Virus record (IMG/VR): IMGVR_UViG_3300006101_000059
Span: 1-25,663 of that record
Source: a virus
Length of the DNA stretch: 25,663 nucleotides
Strand: one strand, 5' to 3'
Every line of letters starts with the position of its first letter. Within the stretch, counting starts at the first letter, position 1. Positions 12,152 to 19,077 of this stretch are shown here, piece after piece. The position numbers and the translations under genes were made by a program. Below the pieces are notes generated by a model. The model worked only from the letters and a program-made list of their open reading frames with translations. It did no database searches and was not told the origin of the DNA.

Positions 12152-13450
12152 ATGGAAGTCAAAAACAAACAGGAAGTCCGCTTAAAGAAAGCGCATATTG
12201 CCTTAATGAAACACCACGAGACTGCGCTCTATTCGGGCGTGATGTTGATGGGTAAGAGTGAGGTGAGTGATAATCTTTTTACGGCATACACCGATGGTGT
12301 AAACAAGCGTTACTCTCGACCATTCCTAGAGAAAATCATTAGCGAACCAAAGCTTAGAGGTCTGGTGTTGCATGAGAATCTTCATGTGGCATTGAAACAA
12401 ATCCCTCGTGGTAAAGATATGTGGAAGGAAGATGCCAAGATCGCAAACATGGCGGCGGACTTTGTGGTGAACGACATCATAAAGAATATTACTGGCAAGG
12501 TGGCTGGTGGCAACGAGCAGTTGGTGGAGTTGCCTGATGGTGCGCTATACGATCCGTTCTTTCATAACTGGAATATGCGTGAGGTCTATAACTATATCCG
12601 TAAGGAGAATCCTCAGCGACAAAAACCTCAAGAGGGCGGTAACAGTGGTAACTCTGATGAAGGAGATTCAGATAGCAGTCCATCATCTAGTGGAAAGCAA
12701 GATAAGGGTGATGGAAAGATTACTGCCAATGGTAAGGAATACAACATGGGCGGTGATGGCTTTGACGAACATGACTGGGAGAACATGAATCCCGAAGAGG
12801 TCAAAGAGTTGAACGACAAGATTGACCGAGCCTTGCGTGAGGGTGGTATGTTGGCTGGTCGCATGGGTGGGAAGATTCCTAGATCAATCAGCGATCTGCT
12901 TGAACCCAAGATAGATTGGCGAGAAGCGTTGCGTGAGTTTGTGTCATCTACTATGAAAGGCAAGGATGAGTTCACATGGCGCAGAATGAATAAGCGTCAG
13001 ATGGCAAATGATATTTATATGCCAAGCATGGAGAACGAAACTATCGGCGAGGTGGTCGTTGCTATTGATACGTCGGGTTCGATTGGTGGTAAAGAACTTA
13101 CCGAGTTTGCTACGGAACTGGCATCAATTTGCGATCTTGTGTCGCCTGATGCGGTGCGTGTTCTTTGGTGGGATACCGACGTGCATGGTGAGCAGTTGTT
13201 CAAGTCCGACCAGTATCAATCTATTGCATCGCTACTAAAACCATTAGGCGGTGGTGGTACTCATGTGGGGTGTGTTAGCAAGTATATCAATGAGAAGAAA
13301 ATTAACGCAGAAGCCGTCATCGTGTTTACTGATGGGTATGTGGAGAGTGACATCGAGTGGAATATCGTTCCACCAACCCTGTGGATGATTACTCAGAACA
13401 AAGACTTGGACATTCCATGCGGTAAGAAAGTCATGTTCGGTGATGAGTAA
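12152..13450 (+). CDS. Metallopeptidase-like / VWA-domain protein (DUF2201 type)
   Basis: 432 aa; AGAGGAG before the ATG. The N-terminal domain holds a zinc-protease signature HENLH (74-78), as in the putative metallopeptidase half of DUF2201 proteins. A low-complexity linker follows (about 155-200, rich in G, S, D, N, Q). The C-terminal VWA-like domain (about 298-432) has a complete metal-ion adhesion site: DTSGS (306-310), a Thr after the Gly run (GGGGTH, T370) and TDG (D394). VWA proteins of this kind act with a MoxR ATPase, here encoded two genes upstream. Whether the HExxH is proteolytically active is not visible. The gene carries a 9/10 dyad in the linker coding region. Confidence 0.88.
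   Translation: MEVKNKQEVRLKKAHIALMKHHETALYSGVMLMGKSEVSDNLFTAYTDGVNKRYSRPFLEKIISEPKLRGLVLHENLHVALKQIPRGKDMWKEDAKIANMAADFVVNDIIKNITGKVAGGNEQLVELPDGALYDPFFHNWNMREVYNYIRKENPQRQKPQEGGNSGNSDEGDSDSSPSSSGKQDKGDGKITANGKEYNMGGDGFDEHDWENMNPEEVKELNDKIDRALREGGMLAGRMGGKIPRSISDLLEPKIDWREALREFVSSTMKGKDEFTWRRMNKRQMANDIYMPSMENETIGEVVVAIDTSGSIGGKELTEFATELASICDLVSPDAVRVLWWDTDVHGEQLFKSDQYQSIASLLKPLGGGGTHVGCVSKYINEKKINAEAVIVFTDGYVESDIEWNIVPPTLWMITQNKDLDIPCGKKVMFGDE
12679..12694. repeat. Dyad element, 9/10 copy (TCCAT-N6-GTGGA), intragenic
   Basis: TCCAT CATCTA GTGGA in the low-complexity linker of the VWA gene. It keeps the TAGTGGA right half common to most copies. Confidence 0.5.
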
Positions 13451-13464
13451 CTGGGAAGAATGTA

Positions 13465-13698
13465 ATGACGAAAAAAATAGAAACAGAAGAGGAAGAACGA
13501 TGGTATTCGGCTCATCCTGACGACCCAAGATTTAGTAAAGATATTGTGTACTTGCTTAAAGAAACTCATGGTGCAGACCATGCGCATTTATATGCGTTAG
13601 AGAAAATGTTATTAGCGCAAGAACATGATGACTGGCATGGTGTTGAGTTGTGGCGAGGAATATTGACTGCACTTGATAGAGGAGAGAATCATGGGTGA
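13465..13698 (+). CDS. 77-aa protein, first of a paralogous pair
   Basis: 77 aa starting with a charged stretch (KKIETEEEERWYSAHPDD), then helices. The segment from about residue 26 (IVYLLKETHGADHAHLYAL, later DWHGVELWRGILTALDRG) aligns with the next gene product at HG, YAL, WR-x-x-L and LD, so the two are related. The ribosome site is weak (GGGAAG about 11 bases upstream). Overlap with the partner is 8 bp. Function unknown. Confidence 0.72.
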   Translation: MTKKIETEEEERWYSAHPDDPRFSKDIVYLLKETHGADHAHLYALEKMLLAQEHDDWHGVELWRGILTALDRGENHG

Positions 13699-13897
13699 TG
13701 GTGGCTACTCACGAATAAGACATGAACTCGTGCAAGACTTGATCGAACATCATGGTAAAGGTGCGTATAGCTACGCATTACAGAGAATAGATCAGTATGA
13801 AGGCGATGAAATGATTGTAGGTATGTGGCGCAAAGTATTAGAAGAACTTGATGAACATTTTAAAGGAGAAGCAGATGAAAGCATTGGAATGGAATAG
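13691..13897 (+). CDS. 68-aa protein, second of a paralogous pair
   Basis: 68 aa from the ATG at 13691, preceded by GAGGAGAG; a longer form from 13673 lacks a ribosome site. The sequence (RHELVQDLIEHHGKGAYSYAL, then GMWRKVLEELDEHF) shares the HG...YAL...WR-x-x-L-x-x-LD pattern with the preceding protein. All-helical and acidic. It overlaps the next start by 23 bp, and the next gene's ribosome site lies within it. Function unknown. Confidence 0.72.
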   Translation: MGDGGYSRIRHELVQDLIEHHGKGAYSYALQRIDQYEGDEMIVGMWRKVLEELDEHFKGEADESIGME

Positions 13898-14897
13898 ACT
13901 TACTGAGATCACTAAAACTCAGAAACCTTATCGTGGGACTACTAATCGTTTTCCTATCGGCAAGAGAACTCATAACACAAAGTGTTTTTACTTAGAGGAA
14001 AGGGATGGCGAAAAGGTGTATGTGATTACCTATGGTCATAGTCATAAGGCGCACATTCATACCGAGGAAGAATATAAAGCTAACCCGAGTGTGATTCATT
14101 ACCGAGAGTGGGCAGACGAAGGACAAAAGTATGTCAGCTATACACCTGTGCCTTGCGAGATTGGCATTGTGCGTTCGGACAATACCTTTGAGTTTACTGG
14201 GACATATTACGGGCAAGGCGACAATATGTTACTTAGTCAATGGAGTATGGGTACGTTCTTTAGGAGTTCACGACATGGTGGAATGGTATATAGGCAGAAC
14301 TACTCTGATCCCCTCTTCCATCCAATCTTCAAAGGTATGAAAGTTTATTGCGATGATATGAAAGTGCATGAGAGTAGCGAGTATACGTTGACAGGTCGTC
14401 GTGTCAGTCGCAAAGATGCCAATGAATTTCTTAAGCAATACGAAGACTTCTACACTATCAACGAGACGATGTTCAAAGCGATGGAGTGGAAATCCTTTAT
14501 GGATACTGTGCTTGATGTCAGCAGTCAGATGGGGATTGACTATGATAAGAATTGGTATATGACTAACGAGGACAAGTGTCGTCTATTAGAGTTTGCTAAC
14601 AAGTCCTTGAATGATGCGCCGTTAGATAGCTGCGTGTGCTTTCTTCTCGCCTATGATATTAAGAATATGTATGCCAATGCGAGAGGTAATGCAAATCCTA
14701 GCAAAGGTAACTACTATGCTAGAGAGATTCAGTTAGACGTTCTGTTCAGTAATCTCAAACGCAAGCTGAACAAAGAGTTGTATAGCAAGAACCCGACAGT
14801 CATGAAACCCATAGAGTATGAGGCTGGTAAGTATTACCCACCTAGCGAGTGGGGTGTGGAAGTTTATGTTGATGGCAAAGAAGTTGAACAATACTAA
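13875..14897 (+). CDS. 340-aa protein, unknown function
   Basis: 340 aa from the ATG at 13875, selected by AAAGGAGAAGCAG immediately upstream; the frame extends to 13848 without support. Rich in Tyr, Lys and Asn. The N-terminal half looks beta-rich (CFYLEERDGEKVYVITYGH, then CEIGIVRSDNTFEFTG); the C-terminal half is helical with two Cys near 253-255 (DSCVCFLLAYDIKNMYA). No catalytic motif or known family. Located in the run of early genes after the VWA protein; translation coupled to the upstream gene by overlap. A one-mismatch dyad is found at 14267. Confidence 0.82.
   Translation: MKALEWNRLTEITKTQKPYRGTTNRFPIGKRTHNTKCFYLEERDGEKVYVITYGHSHKAHIHTEEEYKANPSVIHYREWADEGQKYVSYTPVPCEIGIVRSDNTFEFTGTYYGQGDNMLLSQWSMGTFFRSSRHGGMVYRQNYSDPLFHPIFKGMKVYCDDMKVHESSEYTLTGRRVSRKDANEFLKQYEDFYTINETMFKAMEWKSFMDTVLDVSSQMGIDYDKNWYMTNEDKCRLLEFANKSLNDAPLDSCVCFLLAYDIKNMYANARGNANPSKGNYYAREIQLDVLFSNLKRKLNKELYSKNPTVMKPIEYEAGKYYPPSEWGVEVYVDGKEVEQY
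14267..14282. repeat. Possible dyad element (TTCAC-N6-GTGGA)
   Basis: TTCAC GACATG GTGGA inside the 340-aa gene, with no conserved flank. One copy with a single mismatch is expected by chance in a window this size, so it may be accidental. Confidence 0.3.
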
Positions 14898-14908
14898 GGA
14901 GAAAGCAA

Positions 14909-15850
14909 ATGAAATACATAGTAGAAGGATTCGCTACTGAACAGCTCAGTGAATCAATCGAGAACTCACCATGTAAGAGACTCATACAAGAACTAAACTT
15001 TAAGTATGGTCTCAAGGTATTAACTAAAGAAGAACCTCATCCACTTATGCGTCGTCAATATGATACGTTCTTACTCACCGAATCTACTGGTGCGTTCGCA
15101 GTAGCAAAGGTGTGGGTAGATAAGGAAGATGGGCATGATGTGTATAACTATCGTAGCCCATTCTATCGTAAGGATCGTGGATCGGACACCTCAGACCGAG
15201 AGACTATCCATAGTAAGAAACTCTCAACGCTGATGGCTACTCTAAAAAGGCAGGATGTTGTTCCACCTATTGATGAAATCATGCGTAGAAGTCATGCGAA
15301 TAATTTTGAGATCGGCAAGAGCCAGCTTGAATCTCATCATGGCAACACTTATAAAAATAATAAGCTGGATGTCGAAGACATACATGATTTATTGCGAGCA
15401 GTTATTAGGGAAACTCCTAATACATTAGACCTAGAAAAATGTAAAAAAGAACTTGACAAATTAGATCAGATAGATAGAATCAAGGAAGAGAAAGAAAAAG
15501 ATATTGAAAGATTCTTTGACACAGAGTTTTATGCGATAGGCGCAGATAGTTTGAATCATTTAGTTATTGGCACAGTTAAGCGAGTGAAGATGGTAGACAA
15601 AGATAGTCATATGTTTGAGGTAGTCAAACCCTTTGTGCGTGTGAAAGATTTATCTAATCACGAACACCTACAACCCATCATGCTGATGCACAAGGTATAC
15701 CACGAAGGTAAAAACGTAGAGAAGTTTTACGCAAATTATATTCCACAGTCTAGTGGATACCTAAATGACCTCGATGTAATCAATGCTACCTATACTCGTG
15801 TAGATGAATATAACCTGACATGGATGCTCACACCATGCTCAACAATCTAA
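14909..15850 (+). CDS. 313-aa protein, unknown function
   Basis: 313 aa; AAGGAGAAAGCAA before the ATG, 11 bp after the previous stop. The N-terminal half is mixed alpha/beta (YDTFLLTESTGAFAVAKVWV). Residues about 170-205 form a strongly charged coiled coil (LEKCKKELDKLDQIDRIKEE, continuing KEKDIERFF). A beta-rich C-terminal half follows (HLVIGTVKRVKMVDKDSHMF). This resembles a structural or scaffold-type adaptor rather than an enzyme. No family recognised. It carries an exact dyad element at 15742 near its end and overlaps the next gene by 31 bp. Confidence 0.82.
   Translation: MKYIVEGFATEQLSESIENSPCKRLIQELNFKYGLKVLTKEEPHPLMRRQYDTFLLTESTGAFAVAKVWVDKEDGHDVYNYRSPFYRKDRGSDTSDRETIHSKKLSTLMATLKRQDVVPPIDEIMRRSHANNFEIGKSQLESHHGNTYKNNKLDVEDIHDLLRAVIRETPNTLDLEKCKKELDKLDQIDRIKEEKEKDIERFFDTEFYAIGADSLNHLVIGTVKRVKMVDKDSHMFEVVKPFVRVKDLSNHEHLQPIMLMHKVYHEGKNVEKFYANYIPQSSGYLNDLDVINATYTRVDEYNLTWMLTPCSTI
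15742..15757. repeat. Dyad element, exact copy, intragenic
   Basis: TCCAC AGTCTA GTGGA near the 3' end of the 313-aa gene, 63 bp before the next start codon. Confidence 0.78.
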
Positions 15851-16170
15851 GTCCAGTCGTGCATCAATATAACTGGGACTTGTATCGTGTGCCACTACGT
15901 CGTGTAGGAAACCATTACACCTTGTATGTTGCTGATGGGTTTACTAGGGAATTTGATGAGCAGACGTTGCCTGATGAAATCAAATCTAAGATGGCGATGA
16001 TCCTTGCAAGGCATAAACAAATCTTGCAAGACCATGAAGTAAATGAGATAGCATTGTTATCCATTTGCCAAGATGAGGATATGCAAGAGGTGGGCTGGCG
16101 ATCAAGCGACAGTTGGTTTGTAATTGTGTTGCCGTATCCATCACTAATGAAACTAAGAGGAGAAAGCTAA
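15820..16170 (+). CDS. 116-aa protein, unknown function
   Basis: 116 aa, starting inside the previous gene without a clear ribosome site; translation is probably coupled, and an ATG five codons on (15835) is equally possible. The N-terminal part is beta-like (YNWDLYRVPLRRVGNHYTLYVAD), the centre helical (EIKSKMAMILARHKQIL), and the end again strand-like (SWFVIVLPYPS). No motif recognised. The stop overlaps the next start by one base (TAATG). Confidence 0.72.
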   Translation: MDAHTMLNNLSPVVHQYNWDLYRVPLRRVGNHYTLYVADGFTREFDEQTLPDEIKSKMAMILARHKQILQDHEVNEIALLSICQDEDMQEVGWRSSDSWFVIVLPYPSLMKLRGES

Positions 16171-16475
16171 TGGCATCAACCCCCGAAGCGAAAGTTAAAG
16201 ATAAGGTTAAGAAGTTTTTAAAGTTAAATGATATTTATTTCACAATGCCGTTTACTGCTGGTTACGGCGCAAGTGGTGTTCCCGATATTCTTGTGTGCTA
16301 TAAAGGAAAGTTCATAGCGATAGAGTGTAAGGCTGGTGGTAACAAGCCAACCGCATTACAGGCTGAACACATGAATAGGATTACACAGGGCGGTGGAATC
16401 GCAGTTGTCGTTGATGAGAATAATACTGATGCGACTATGGTGAAACTATTTAGTGACGAAGATGGGAGATGCTGA
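16170..16475 (+). CDS. VRR-NUC domain nuclease
   Basis: 101 aa from the ATG at 16170, with GAGGAGAAAG upstream; a longer frame from 16113 is unsupported. It is a bare VRR-NUC (PD-(D/E)XK) domain: SGVPDILV (P38-D39), then IAIECKAG (E52, K54), a helix with Q64 (ALQAEHMNRI) and the closing strand GGIAVVVD. Such stand-alone phage domains are thought to resolve branched DNA or nick replication intermediates. The size and the full active-site set agree with the family. It is coupled to both neighbours. Confidence 0.92.
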   Translation: MASTPEAKVKDKVKKFLKLNDIYFTMPFTAGYGASGVPDILVCYKGKFIAIECKAGGNKPTALQAEHMNRITQGGGIAVVVDENNTDATMVKLFSDEDGRC

Positions 16476-16828
16476 TGAACAATGAACCAGTAGCGTGGAT
16501 TGCAATAGGCGATAACACAAGCGTATTTTTTGATTTGGATTGTGCTTTATCTATTGATGACAGTCCAACACCACTTTACACCCATCCAGCAAAAGAACTA
16601 CACCTATCACTTCAAAAAAGTAAAGAAACAGGTGAACTATTAGCCGTTACTTATACAGATGACGAACATAGGATTGTTGAAGTGTTATGGCAAAAACCAC
16701 CAGCAAAGACACTAACAGATGAGGAAATACGAAAAGTAGCAGATGAAGTGTTTAAAAATTACAAGAATTGGCATCACTACCAAATAGATTTTGCTAGAGC
16801 AATACTAAGAAAGGCACAAGAGAAATGA
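16475..16828 (+). CDS. 117-aa protein with PLYTHPAK/LTDEEI module
   Basis: 117 aa; TGATG overlap with the nuclease stop selects the ATG at 16475. It contains EPVAWIAI at the start, PLYTHPAK (about 32-39), then a KTLTDEEIRKVADEVF helix and FARAILRKAQEK at the end. The same three blocks occur in the protein at 16970, and this arrangement is common in phage proteins of unknown role. The repeated ending suggests a helical domain exchanged among neighbouring genes. Function unknown. Confidence 0.8.
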   Translation: MNNEPVAWIAIGDNTSVFFDLDCALSIDDSPTPLYTHPAKELHLSLQKSKETGELLAVTYTDDEHRIVEVLWQKPPAKTLTDEEIRKVADEVFKNYKNWHHYQIDFARAILRKAQEK

Positions 16829-16983
16829 ATAAAGATGAATACGAATTGCGAAAAGAACTAATTGAGTTTCGCCACGACCTTAAATTTTTTAGCAAAGATG
16901 GCTGGATATACAAACTGGGCGATAAATTTTGTACTTGGGTTGAAAACAAGTTAAGAAAGGCACAAAAAAATGAACGCAAATGA
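16825..16983 (+). CDS. 52-aa helical protein
   Basis: 52 codons with an ATGA overlap to the preceding gene; a ribosome site (GGCACAAGAG) is weak. Charged helices (MNKDEYELRKELIEFRHDLK) and an ending LRKAQKN that repeats the ILRKAQEK end of both flanking proteins, so it is probably a shortened member of the same family. It overlaps the next start by 14 bp. Function unknown. Confidence 0.6.
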   Translation: MNKDEYELRKELIEFRHDLKFFSKDGWIYKLGDKFCTWVENKLRKAQKNERK

Positions 16984-17455
16984 ACTAGCTGAAATAATTC
17001 AACACCTTGAAAACGCCAAGTATGTTGGTGCAAGTAAAGCCGCCATTATGCTCCGTGCGCAACAAGAGCAAATTGAAGAGTTGGAGAAAGAAAATACCGA
17101 CTTGCGATATTTGATAGCAACCAAGCTAGAGCAACAAGATGGAATATCTTTAAATTCAATGGCACACCCTATTACCAACACCCCTGAACCAAGTTATGAA
17201 ATAGACCCAAATAAGTTAGAAACTATTGAAATTGATTTACCAAGTCCTAAACCAGTAGCGTGGATGAGTGATGAGTCATTTGAAGTAAGCACTTTAAATA
17301 TAGGAAGGTTTAGTATTCCACTCTACACCCATCCAGCAAAGACACTAACAGATGAGGAAATAACTGAAATCTATATAAGAGAGTGGGGTAATGGTGAACA
17401 TGTATTTGCTAGAGAAATATTAAGAAAGGCGCAAGAGAAAAATGAAAGCAAGTAA
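16970..17455 (+). CDS. 161-aa coiled-coil protein with PLYTHPAK/LTDEEI module
   Basis: 161 aa. The N-terminal 45 residues form a coiled coil (SKAAIMLRAQQEQIEELEKE). A flexible linker leads to KPVAWMSDESFEV, PLYTHPAKTLTDEEI and EHVFAREILRKAQEK, the module shared with the 16475 protein. The N-terminal half (ANELAEIIQHLENAKYVGAS) is a form common in phage proteins of unknown function. The start has AAGAAAGG about 9 bases upstream. Oligomer formation through the coil is likely. Confidence 0.8.
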   Translation: MNANELAEIIQHLENAKYVGASKAAIMLRAQQEQIEELEKENTDLRYLIATKLEQQDGISLNSMAHPITNTPEPSYEIDPNKLETIEIDLPSPKPVAWMSDESFEVSTLNIGRFSIPLYTHPAKTLTDEEITEIYIREWGNGEHVFAREILRKAQEKNESK

Positions 17456-17594
17456 GAAAAAGTATTTAACCTTTGATGATTTAAAGCCATACAAGCCAGC
17501 ACCTCATCCGATGCAACACCGCATTGATGAGTTCCGTTTAGTACCAAGTCTAGTAACAGGGAGAAAATATGAGAGCGACGGAAGAGTATCGTAA
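17442..17594 (+). CDS. 50-aa basic protein
   Basis: 50 codons starting 14 bp before the previous stop, with AAGAGAAAA upstream. It begins KASKKKYLTFDDLKPYKP and is basic and Pro-rich, with HHR-type residues in PHPMQHRIDEFRLV. It overlaps the next ribosome site and start by 26 bp, as coupled genes do in this block. The frame is short, so the call is moderate; function unknown. Confidence 0.5.
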   Translation: MKASKKKYLTFDDLKPYKPAPHPMQHRIDEFRLVPSLVTGRKYESDGRVS

Positions 17595-17799
17595 GTGGTG
17601 CGCACTAGAGCGTCAATGGGAAGAGTCACGATTCAGTCCTCAACAAGAGAAAGCTTATGTGACTGGCTTCAATCGTGCGATTGCGTTAATGGAAACACTT
17701 TTAAAGGAGAGGCAACATGAAACTATCACGAGTATTTCGCCCACAAGTAGTAACAGAACCACCCAAGAAAGAAGTCAAGCCACGTTTAACCGACACTAA
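17569..17799 (+). CDS. 76-aa protein with an over-long 3' overlap
   Basis: 76 aa; AGGGAGAAAAT before the ATG. Residues 1-50 are a well-behaved helical domain (EEYRKWCALERQWEESRF, then YVTGFNRAIALMETLLKER). The last 26 residues are low-complexity Ser/Thr/Arg and are encoded by bases that also encode the N-terminus of the next protein, which has the stronger ribosome site. The C-terminal tail therefore looks like read-through past a lost stop. Function unknown. Confidence 0.68.
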   Translation: MRATEEYRKWCALERQWEESRFSPQQEKAYVTGFNRAIALMETLLKERQHETITSISPTSSNRTTQERSQATFNRH

Positions 17800-17926
17800 C
17801 TCCAAGTTTGTTTGGACTAAAGGCGCTGATGTAATGAAGACTTTTAAGCGACATGGTTTTGTTCCACCATCCGAGTACCGAACAGATTACTTATTTAAAA
17901 AGAATCGAGACTTAACCAATGAATGA
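17717..17926 (+). CDS. 69-aa basic protein, unknown function
   Basis: 69 aa; AAAGGAGAGGCAAC before the ATG is one of the best ribosome sites in the block. Basic, with an N-terminal Pro-rich part (PQVVTEPPKKEVKPRL) and a C-terminal part KTFKRHGFVPPSEYRTDYLFKK. The shape suggests a DNA- or polymerase-binding peptide, but no family is recognised. It overlaps the previous gene by 83 bp in another frame. Confidence 0.75.
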   Translation: MKLSRVFRPQVVTEPPKKEVKPRLTDTNSKFVWTKGADVMKTFKRHGFVPPSEYRTDYLFKKNRDLTNE

Positions 17927-18131
17927 ACAAGACCTAAGAGATTGTTTTGCGATGTTTGCGTTGATGGGTTTAATTACGGCATATAAAGATGACCACACGA
18001 TTAACCACGAGATAGCAGAAAGGGCATATACCCTCGCAGACAGAATGATTGAAGCAAGAAGTAAAACCCCCGACATCGGGATAACCGCAGTAAAACCTAA
18101 AAGGAGAAGTAAAGATGAAGAAGTTAACTAA
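17919..18131 (+). CDS. 70-aa helical protein, unknown function
   Basis: 70 aa; 8-bp overlap with the preceding gene and 17-bp overlap with the next. An N-terminal hydrophobic helix (CFAMFALMGLITAY) too broken to be a sure membrane span, then HEIAERAYTLADRMIEARSK and a basic tail (KPKRRSKDEE). Small helical proteins of this type often lie near DUF3310 genes in phages. Function unknown. Confidence 0.75.
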   Translation: MNEQDLRDCFAMFALMGLITAYKDDHTINHEIAERAYTLADRMIEARSKTPDIGITAVKPKRRSKDEEVN

Positions 18132-18633
18132 AACCGCAAAGGTATTGGCTTATGTTAAGAACAATCCTAATGCAAAAGCAATCGAAGTAGCAAAGGCGAT
18201 TGGTGTTACACCCAATAGCGTGTATCAGATAATTCATAAATCAAAGAAGGTAGCACAGTCTAAACCTAGCACTAACGTGCCTAATGGTCAGATGTCTTTG
18301 GCGCTATTTAGTGATCCACCCAAGCGTGGAAGACCAAGTAAGCTAACAGAGCAAGAATTTAAAAAGCTACCTCTTCCACGAATTGCCTATGATGCTTATG
18401 GTAATAAAAAACAGAGAATTGCTAACTTCCAAGATAACGTCAATCACCCACCCCACTACAAGACAGGCGGGATCGAGACGATTGATTTCATCGAAGCAAA
18501 GTCTCTTAACTATAACCTCGGTAATGTGGTGAAGTATATTACTCGTGCAGACCACAAGGGGAACAAGTTAGAAGATTTGAAGAAAGCCCAATGGTATCTC
18601 AATCGTGAAGTTGGCAAACTAAGTAAGAAGTAA
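18115..18633 (+). CDS. HTH + AT-hook + DUF3310 fusion protein
   Basis: 172 aa; AAAGGAGAAGTAAAG before the ATG. Three parts: an N-terminal winged or simple HTH (KVLAYVKNNPNAKAIEVAKA, GVTPNSVYQII; 9-41); an AT-hook-like KRGRPSK (70-76) that would bind the minor groove of AT-rich DNA; and a C-terminal DUF3310 domain (107-168: NHPPHYKTGGIETIDFIEA, then GNVVKYITRAD and LEDLKKAQWYL). DUF3310 is often annotated as a phage nucleotide kinase-like domain, but no P-loop is visible. A fusion of DNA-binding parts to it suggests a regulator. The AT-hook is encoded across an exact dyad element. Confidence 0.87.
   Translation: MKKLTKTAKVLAYVKNNPNAKAIEVAKAIGVTPNSVYQIIHKSKKVAQSKPSTNVPNGQMSLALFSDPPKRGRPSKLTEQEFKKLPLPRIAYDAYGNKKQRIANFQDNVNHPPHYKTGGIETIDFIEAKSLNYNLGNVVKYITRADHKGNKLEDLKKAQWYLNREVGKLSKK
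18303..18331. repeat. Dyad element, exact copy with left flank, intragenic
   Basis: GCTATTTAGTGA, then TCCAC CCAAGC GTGGA (18315-18330). The conserved left flank is present even though the site lies within a coding frame, so the element is inserted as a unit. It encodes FSDPPKRGR of the fusion protein. Confidence 0.8.
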
Positions 18634-18639
18634 ACCCGA

Positions 18640-18671
18640 GGGAGTTTAGGCTATGCCTTGCTCCCTTTTTT
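18640..18671 (+). terminator. Intrinsic terminator
   Basis: GGGAG (18640-18644) pairs with CTCCC (18661-18665), with an inner GGC/GCC pair, followed by TTTTTT (18666-18671). It starts 7 bp after the DUF3310 stop and separates the small-gene operon from the replication operon. Confidence 0.85.
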
Positions 18672-18705
18672 GTAACTATACAAGACGTTATTTAAGGAGA
18701 AGTAA

Positions 18706-19077
18706 ATGAGTGAAGACATTAAAAAGATGGAAGAAGAAAGCGTTGACCTAGCTGGTATCTGCGGTGGCGGTGTAGGCATCGTGCTGGCAAGGATGGACAC
18801 GCACCCCGAGGAGTTCCATGCCAATAGTGAGAAGTGGAAGTTCATCTATAAAGATTATTTCCGAGACGCTATGAACGAGACCGAGAAGGGCATGATCTTT
18901 GACAAGATTAAACAGATTCGCAAGAACGAGTTTAATCAGATGGTGTTGCAGACGCTAGTCCCACCACAAGAAGAAGAGTGCGAGACAGAAGAAGACGATA
19001 GCCCGTTCGGTCGTGCGGTAGCAAAAGCTCAAGGTAGTGCAATTTCTTATGCTGGTAAAGGGAGATACAAGGTATGA
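18706..19077 (+). CDS. Paralogue 1 of a three-gene tandem family
   Basis: 123 aa; AAGGAGAAGTAA before the ATG, first gene after a terminator. After a 20-residue acidic start comes GGGVGIVLARMDTHPEEF, a spacer, a long helix with KQIRKNEFNQMVLQTLV and an acidic tail. The VGIVLARMDTHPEEF and F-x-x-x-I/V-M/L-Q-x-L blocks recur in the next two genes. Probably a small helical subunit; the three may form one complex. It overlaps the next gene by 4 bp (ATGA). Function unknown. Confidence 0.8.
   Translation: MSEDIKKMEEESVDLAGICGGGVGIVLARMDTHPEEFHANSEKWKFIYKDYFRDAMNETEKGMIFDKIKQIRKNEFNQMVLQTLVPPQEEECETEEDDSPFGRAVAKAQGSAISYAGKGRYKV

Noticed and set aside
13369-13385. TCCAC-N7-GTGGA in the VWA gene
   Set aside because: The spacer is 7 instead of 6 bases and no flank is conserved, so it is not counted as a dyad element.
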